A stretch of DNA of 64,000 nucleotides, taken from NCBI RefSeq assembly GCF_003172915.1, contig NZ_QGKU01000012.1, positions 103,587 through 167,586 of the forward strand. Direction: 5' to 3'. Below the pieces are notes generated by a model. It was given only the letters and a program-made list of their open reading frames with translations, was not told the DNA's origin and did not search any database. The stretch is from Meridianimarinicoccus roseus (GTDB lineage: Bacteria; Pseudomonadota; Alphaproteobacteria; Rhodobacterales; Rhodobacteraceae). Both the position numbers and the translations under genes were made by a program. Shown here piece after piece: positions 60,509 through 64,000 of the stretch; the stretch's first letter is position 1; every line of letters begins with the position of its first letter.

Positions 60509-61260
60509 GCGTCTGCCTCGCGCGCCATGAGCGCTGACAGCGCAGACCAGTCGTCGAAGCCAGTGACGCGCTTCGGATCGGGGCGGGGATGTGCTGGCAC
60601 GGCCTGTCCCGCGGCACCCGCTGCTTCGCGCACGGCATGGGGCAGGGGGTCCACGATGCGCTCCACGGGTAGGTCCAGCGCAGCGGCCACCGGCTCTGCG
60701 AAACCCAGCATGCCGGTGCAGCCAAATACGATGGACTGCGCGCCTTGCTCGGCCATTGCGCGTCTGCAGGCGGCGACCGTTCGGAAGATCGCCTCATCGC
60801 GATCCTGTTCGAGCGCAAGCACCGGCATGGCGATCCCGTGGACGCCCGCCAGCAGGTCGCTCAGACCGTGCTTCCGCGCCAGAGCGGCGAAGGCCGGCGC
60901 CTGCCGGTCGAGAACCGTGACCACGGCGAAGCGGCCGAAGCGCGCCGCTTCGTGCAATCCGGCTTCGCCGGCGCCGATCACCGGCAGCCCGACCGCTTCA
61001 CGCGCGGCCTCGAGCCCCGGGTCGAGCATGCAGTCGATGACCAGTGCGTCGATACCGCGCGCTTCGGCGGCGATGGCGGCGTCAACCACGCCAGGGGCGG
61101 CCAGCACCTCGTCAACCGCTGACTCGACCGAGGCCGGGCCCTTGTCGAGCCCGGCGACCGTCAGCCGACAAATGCTCTCGCACGCAACCTCGAGCCCGCT
61201 GTCGTTGCGGAAGTCGACCGAGATGATCGGCGTGATGACGTGGACGGACGGCAAGACCAT
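60505..61260 (-). CDS. Asp/Glu/hydantoin racemase family protein
   Basis: A 251-residue cofactor-independent racemase. The two catalytic Cys are in ALVIDCMLDPGLEAARE and SIVFGCTGMLGFAEP. N-terminal HVITPIISVDFRNDSGLEVA and IGAGEAGLHEAARFG are also typical. It fits hydantoin racemase or allantoin racemase function, consistent with the HyuA-like gene downstream. First structural gene of the operon; an 18-bp perfect palindrome lies 52 bp upstream. Confidence 0.88.
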   Translation of the reverse strand: MVLPSVHVITPIISVDFRNDSGLEVACESICRLTVAGLDKGPASVESAVDEVLAAPGVVDAAIAAEARGIDALVIDCMLDPGLEAAREAVGLPVIGAGEAGLHEAARFGRFAVVTVLDRQAPAFAALARKHGLSDLLAGVHGIAMPVLALEQDRDEAIFRTVAACRRAMAEQGAQSIVFGCTGMLGFAEPVAAALDLPVERIVDPLPHAVREAAGAAGQAVPAHPRPDPKRVTGFDDWSALSALMAREADA

Positions 61261-61311
61261 GCGAATAAATCCCCTCTGCGACCAGGGTGACCGGTTGCAA
61301 CTGCTCGCGCG

Positions 61312-61329
61312 ACTACCCGATCGGGTAGT
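61312..61329. promoter_or_regulatory. Perfect 18-bp palindrome before the catabolic operon
   Basis: ACTACCCGATCGGGTAGT, with G/T flanks, between the LuxR-type gene stop and the racemase start. It could be the operator of the LuxR-type regulator or a hairpin ending its mRNA (no T-run follows). Confidence 0.6.
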
Positions 61330-62978
61330 TAAGCCAGATAACCCAGATCGCGTGCGCGCTGCACGGCCCGCGCACGGTTGTCGGCGCGCAGATCGCGGAA
61401 GATATGTTTCAGGTGGTATTTCACCGTGTTTGTCGACACGCCCATTATGCGACCAATTTCCTTGTTGGTATGGCCCAACGCCAGAAGCTCGAGATAACGG
61501 CGCCGTAGTGCCTGCGCCTCGTCGCCGGCATCGTGCCTTGTGGCGCGCGGTGCTCCGGTCCAGTGAAGCAGGATGTCGCTCAACCTACGCCGCTGTGCGC
61601 GCGTCGGCGGGACACTCACGTGGTCTCCGTCAAGCACGGCCTGCACGATGGCGTGCATGTCGTCGCCCTCGTCGATGATGAAACGGGCGAAGGGCTGATC
61701 GCCCAGCAAGCGGATCGCACTCAGCAGGCTGCCGACCGCCTCGGTCTTCGTGCCAAGCGACCAGTGCGCATGGGCTGCGATCACGCGCAGCTTGGCCAGC
61801 GCAAGCAGTTGGCCGCGGCGGATCGCCAGATCTTCGGCGGTGGCAATGAAACCCAGCGCCTCGCGCGCGCGGCGGGTCCTTGTAAGCAGCCGGGCCGCGG
61901 CGACCAGCGTGCTTCCCTGGCGAAGCGCGAAGTCATCGCTTTCCTCTATCACGGCGCGGTCGGTGGTCAGCCCGATATCCTCCAGAAGCCGCTGCGCGGC
62001 TTTGATCTCGTTCGATAGGGCAAGAGCGCGCAGCCGTTCGACCTGCATCAGGCGACGCAGGCGCGGCATCCGCCGTTCGACGGCGATCCGCTCGCCGTGC
62101 GACATCGCCTCGAGCGCGCCGGGCAGGCCGGCATCGGCGAAGGCGAGGCGCGCGTTCACGCGATAGGCCGCCACCAGGATGTCGGACCAGGCGTCGTGGC
62201 CCTCGACGAAGCGGAACGCTGCGTCACGCAAGTGCCGCGCGGCGGGCAGGTCGTTGGCCTCGTAGGCGACTTCGGCCTGAAGGATGCGGCTCACGGCGAC
62301 CAGGTTCTGCGTAGGCCCCGGCATCGCGCGCAGCTCTGCCTCCATGGTCTTGAGCACCTCGGATGCCGCACGCAGATCGCCACGCGCCAGTCGGATCTGG
62401 GCAAGGTGGGTATGCAGGTGCAACGCGCCGAACACGGCCCCACCACGCCTGTAGAGCGCGATGGCGTCCTCGGCATGTTTCTGGCCACGGTCGAAATCGC
62501 CCATCTGCAGCGCGATGTTGCACAGGTGATTGCTGACCAGCGCTCGCCCGATCCAGTCGTCCTCGCGCAGCCGCGCCTGTGCCCAGCGCACGCGTTCCGC
62601 CATCGCGGCGTCGCAGATCCGATCCTCGTAGATCGACAGGTGCACGTCCACCAGAACGACATCTGCCGCAAGCCCGGTGTCCTGCAGGGCCGCCTTCTTG
62701 ATCAGCGGCAGGAACCGTTCGAAGGCGCGCCGCGCCTCTTCGGTCTGGCCCACCTTGGCGGCTGCGAAGATCAGTCCCAGAACGACCCCGGGCGATTGCC
62801 TCGCGCGGGCTGTGTCGAGGCAGGCGATCACGCCGACCGGGCAGGCCCAGGCATCCTGCATGGCCATGCGCCATCCGCCCCTGTCGTTCAGGGCGCTCAG
62901 GGTGTCCTGAAACCCCATATCCGTGTTGCCGGGCATAGCTTGTAGCTTAGCGGGCGGTTGTCTGGACGGAAAGTCCAT
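61329..62978 (-). CDS. LuxR-type (MalT-like) transcriptional regulator
   Basis: A protein of up to 549 residues. The C-terminal HTH is RRRYLELLALGHTNKEIGRI followed by MGVSTNTVKYHLKHIF, then RDLRADNRARAVQRARDLGYL; this is the LuxR/GerE class. The rest is helical, TPR-like (MalT C-terminal solenoid type), with no P-loop, so it is a truncated or ATPase-less MalT-like form. Several starts are possible (62978, 62936, 62918), none with a strong ribosome-binding site. It lies directly upstream and co-directional with the racemase operon and probably controls it. Confidence 0.85.
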   Translation of the reverse strand: MDFPSRQPPAKLQAMPGNTDMGFQDTLSALNDRGGWRMAMQDAWACPVGVIACLDTARARQSPGVVLGLIFAAAKVGQTEEARRAFERFLPLIKKAALQDTGLAADVVLVDVHLSIYEDRICDAAMAERVRWAQARLREDDWIGRALVSNHLCNIALQMGDFDRGQKHAEDAIALYRRGGAVFGALHLHTHLAQIRLARGDLRAASEVLKTMEAELRAMPGPTQNLVAVSRILQAEVAYEANDLPAARHLRDAAFRFVEGHDAWSDILVAAYRVNARLAFADAGLPGALEAMSHGERIAVERRMPRLRRLMQVERLRALALSNEIKAAQRLLEDIGLTTDRAVIEESDDFALRQGSTLVAAARLLTRTRRAREALGFIATAEDLAIRRGQLLALAKLRVIAAHAHWSLGTKTEAVGSLLSAIRLLGDQPFARFIIDEGDDMHAIVQAVLDGDHVSVPPTRAQRRRLSDILLHWTGAPRATRHDAGDEAQALRRRYLELLALGHTNKEIGRIMGVSTNTVKYHLKHIFRDLRADNRARAVQRARDLGYLA

Positions 62979-63552
62979 CGGTGCAGCGGACAGACGATGA
63001 CGCGCCCGAAGTCAACGCCGATCCTTGACGGCGCCATGATCCGGATCGTCGCGCTCAGGCCCATGTGCCGAAGCAAGCGACGCTCGACGACCGCGACCGG
63101 TTGGTGGATGGTGAATCGCCACAATGACCGGGATAGCCGCCACGGCCCGGATCATTCCGAAGACGAGATCGTCGCGGGTCTGGCTCGAAGACCAACGCAT
63201 GGAGCACGTCCATGGATCGCAAAACCACCCGCAGACCCAAGGCAAGATCGAGCGATGGCACCAGACCATAAAGATGGCGTGCCCATGAAAGTTCTCTAGT
63301 CGCACTGGTCAGGGTTTCTCTTTCGGGTCTGCGCTTTTGCCGGGCTCAGGGTTCTCTCCGCAGTCGATCGCTCTCGGGTCGCTGCATGGTGGCATCGGAT
63401 GGTGAATCGGCCGAAGTGGTCCTCGCGGTTATCTTCCCTGCCTCTTTTTGGAGGTGCAGCGCTTCATTGTGAACTGATGCGGTGGCTGCCCCCACCCAGC
63501 GGCATTTCGTATGCCATGGTGGTTTCATCGGAACCGAACGGAGGGCACATCG
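62979..63552. other. 574-bp region of mobile-element debris and left flank of the IS110-type element
   Basis: No intact gene. It holds an IS3-type transposase fragment (63157-63288), a 13-bp direct repeat GGATGGTGAATCG at 63106-63118 and 63397-63409, and small hairpins (CCTC/GAGG at 63441-63454, GGCAT/ATGCC at 63501-63515) in front of the IS110-type transposase. In some IS110 elements this flank encodes the guide (bridge) RNA. Confidence 0.5.
63157..63288 (+). pseudogene. Fragment of an IS3-family transposase (OrfB)
   Basis: The frame reads VWLEDQRMEHVHGSQ then NHPQTQGKIERWHQTIK before a stop. The PQTQGKIERWHQT motif includes the last catalytic Glu region of IS3-type DDE transposases. Only about 44 codons remain, with no start and no 5' portion, so it is a relic. 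Confidence 0.7.
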
Positions 63553-64000
63553 ATGACGACGAAGATCGACATGCTGGAGATCGACCTGGCGAAGGGCAGC
63601 TTTCAGGTCTGTGCCGTGGGGCCGGAGGGGACGGTTCTATACAACCGAGGTTTGTCGCGGACACGGCTGGCCGCGCTTCTCGCTGAGCAGCCAGCGTGCA
63701 TCGTGGCGATGGAGGCCTGTGCCACGTCGCACCATTGGGGCCGGGTGGCACAACGGCACGGTCACGAGGTGCGGCTCGTCCCGTTCTACGCTACAAACGC
63801 TCCCCCGGAGCGTTCGCTTGACGCTTGAACCCTACGTGAAGCCTTTCGTGAAGCGCCAGAAGAATGATCGCGCGGATGCTGAAGCCGTCGCGGAGGCGGC
63901 CTTGCGCCCAACCATGCGCTTCGTGGCGGTGAAGAGCGCCGAGACCCAGGGGCGCGCGGTCGCATTCCGAACGCACCAATGCCTTGTCCGGCAGCGCACG
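63553..64000 (+). pseudogene. IS110-family transposase, interrupted and cut by the window end
   Basis: From ATG 63553 the protein reads MTTKIDMLEIDLAKGSFQVC, then IVAMEACATSHHWGR and HEVRLVP, the N-terminal RuvC-like (DEDD) domain of IS110/IS1111 transposases, until a stop at 63826-63828. After 63833 the family sequence resumes in another frame (YVKPFVKRQKNDRADAEAVA, then LRPTMRFVAVKSAETQ). Removing 46 bases restores VPFYVKPFVKRQKND. The gene is thus inactivated by an insertion unless bypassed. A GGAGGG ribosome-binding site precedes the ATG. It continues beyond the window. Confidence 0.88.
63786..63836. mobile_element. 41-bp palindromic insertion flanked by a 5-bp direct repeat
   Basis: CTACG occurs at 63786-63790 and 63832-63836, with 41 bases between that are foreign to the transposase. 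The core AACGCTCCCCCGGAGCGTT (63796-63814) is an 8-bp stem with a CCC loop. One CTACG plus the 41 bases removed gives a continuous transposase frame. It looks like a miniature REP-like insertion with target duplication. Confidence 0.7.

Noticed and set aside
63012..63305. 97-codon frame on the minus strand
   Set aside because: Antisense to the IS3-type relic; no domain and no start signal.

Overview
The window is about 64 kb of very GC-rich DNA, with coding strongly biased to G or C in third codon positions. The gene content points to an alphaproteobacterium of the Rhodobacterales (Roseobacter/Rhodobacter type). It carries a large part of a bacteriochlorophyll photosynthesis gene cluster (PGC). 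The cluster includes the oxygen-dependent ring cyclase gene acsF, the 5-aminolevulinate synthase form of hemA, and the redox and light regulators ppaA (aerR) and ppsR. This fits an aerobic anoxygenic phototroph or a facultative purple phototroph. No rRNA, tRNA or CRISPR array was seen.

Layout. Positions 1-13.2 kb are housekeeping: a proteasome-type protease cut by the window edge, an alpha/beta hydrolase with an SCP2 protein, a TPR lipo/periplasmic protein, a SUV3-like helicase followed by an S4 protein, the 7Fe ferredoxin fdxA, carD, divergent cobS and cobT, a Kef-type antiporter, and a large disordered membrane protein. Positions 13.3-21.1 kb hold a SIMPL protein, an O-acetylhomoserine sulfhydrylase, and a five-gene branched-chain amino acid/amide ABC transporter. 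One of its ATPases has a 245-residue disordered N-terminal extension. Positions 21.1-30.9 kb (minus strand) form an acetate-uptake and signalling module: an exonuclease fused to a degenerate sensor kinase, a degenerate receiver, a small membrane protein, a cNMP/CBS/DUF294 protein, an actP-like symporter with its DUF4212 partner, adenylate kinase and acetyl-CoA synthetase.

Positions 31.5-53.1 kb are the PGC. On the minus strand, one long overlapping series runs bchF-bchN-bchB-bchH-bchL-bchM-lhaA-puhA-puhB-puhC-(98-aa gene)-acsF-puhE-hemA and ends at a strong terminator. On the plus strand, ppaA-ppsR diverges from bchF, followed by bchG, a PucC-like carrier gene and bchP. Two palindromes of the PpsR type lie in the bchF/ppaA intergenic region, and a third abuts the bchG start codon. 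The puf, crt, bchCXYZ and bchIDO genes are not here, so the PGC is split or continues elsewhere. The bchP end runs into about 860 bp without an intact gene, containing a probable IS256-type transposase remnant.

Positions 53.9-63.0 kb (minus strand) are a catabolic operon: a LuxR-type regulator, an Asp/Glu/hydantoin racemase, a polyamine-type ABC transporter, a hydantoinase/oxoprolinase A homologue and a DUF917 protein. It looks like uptake and breakdown of a hydantoin or thiohydantoin compound. Positions 63.0-64.0 kb are mobile-element debris: an IS3-type fragment and an IS110-family transposase. The IS110 gene is broken by a 41-bp palindromic insertion flanked by a 5-bp direct repeat, and it runs off the window.
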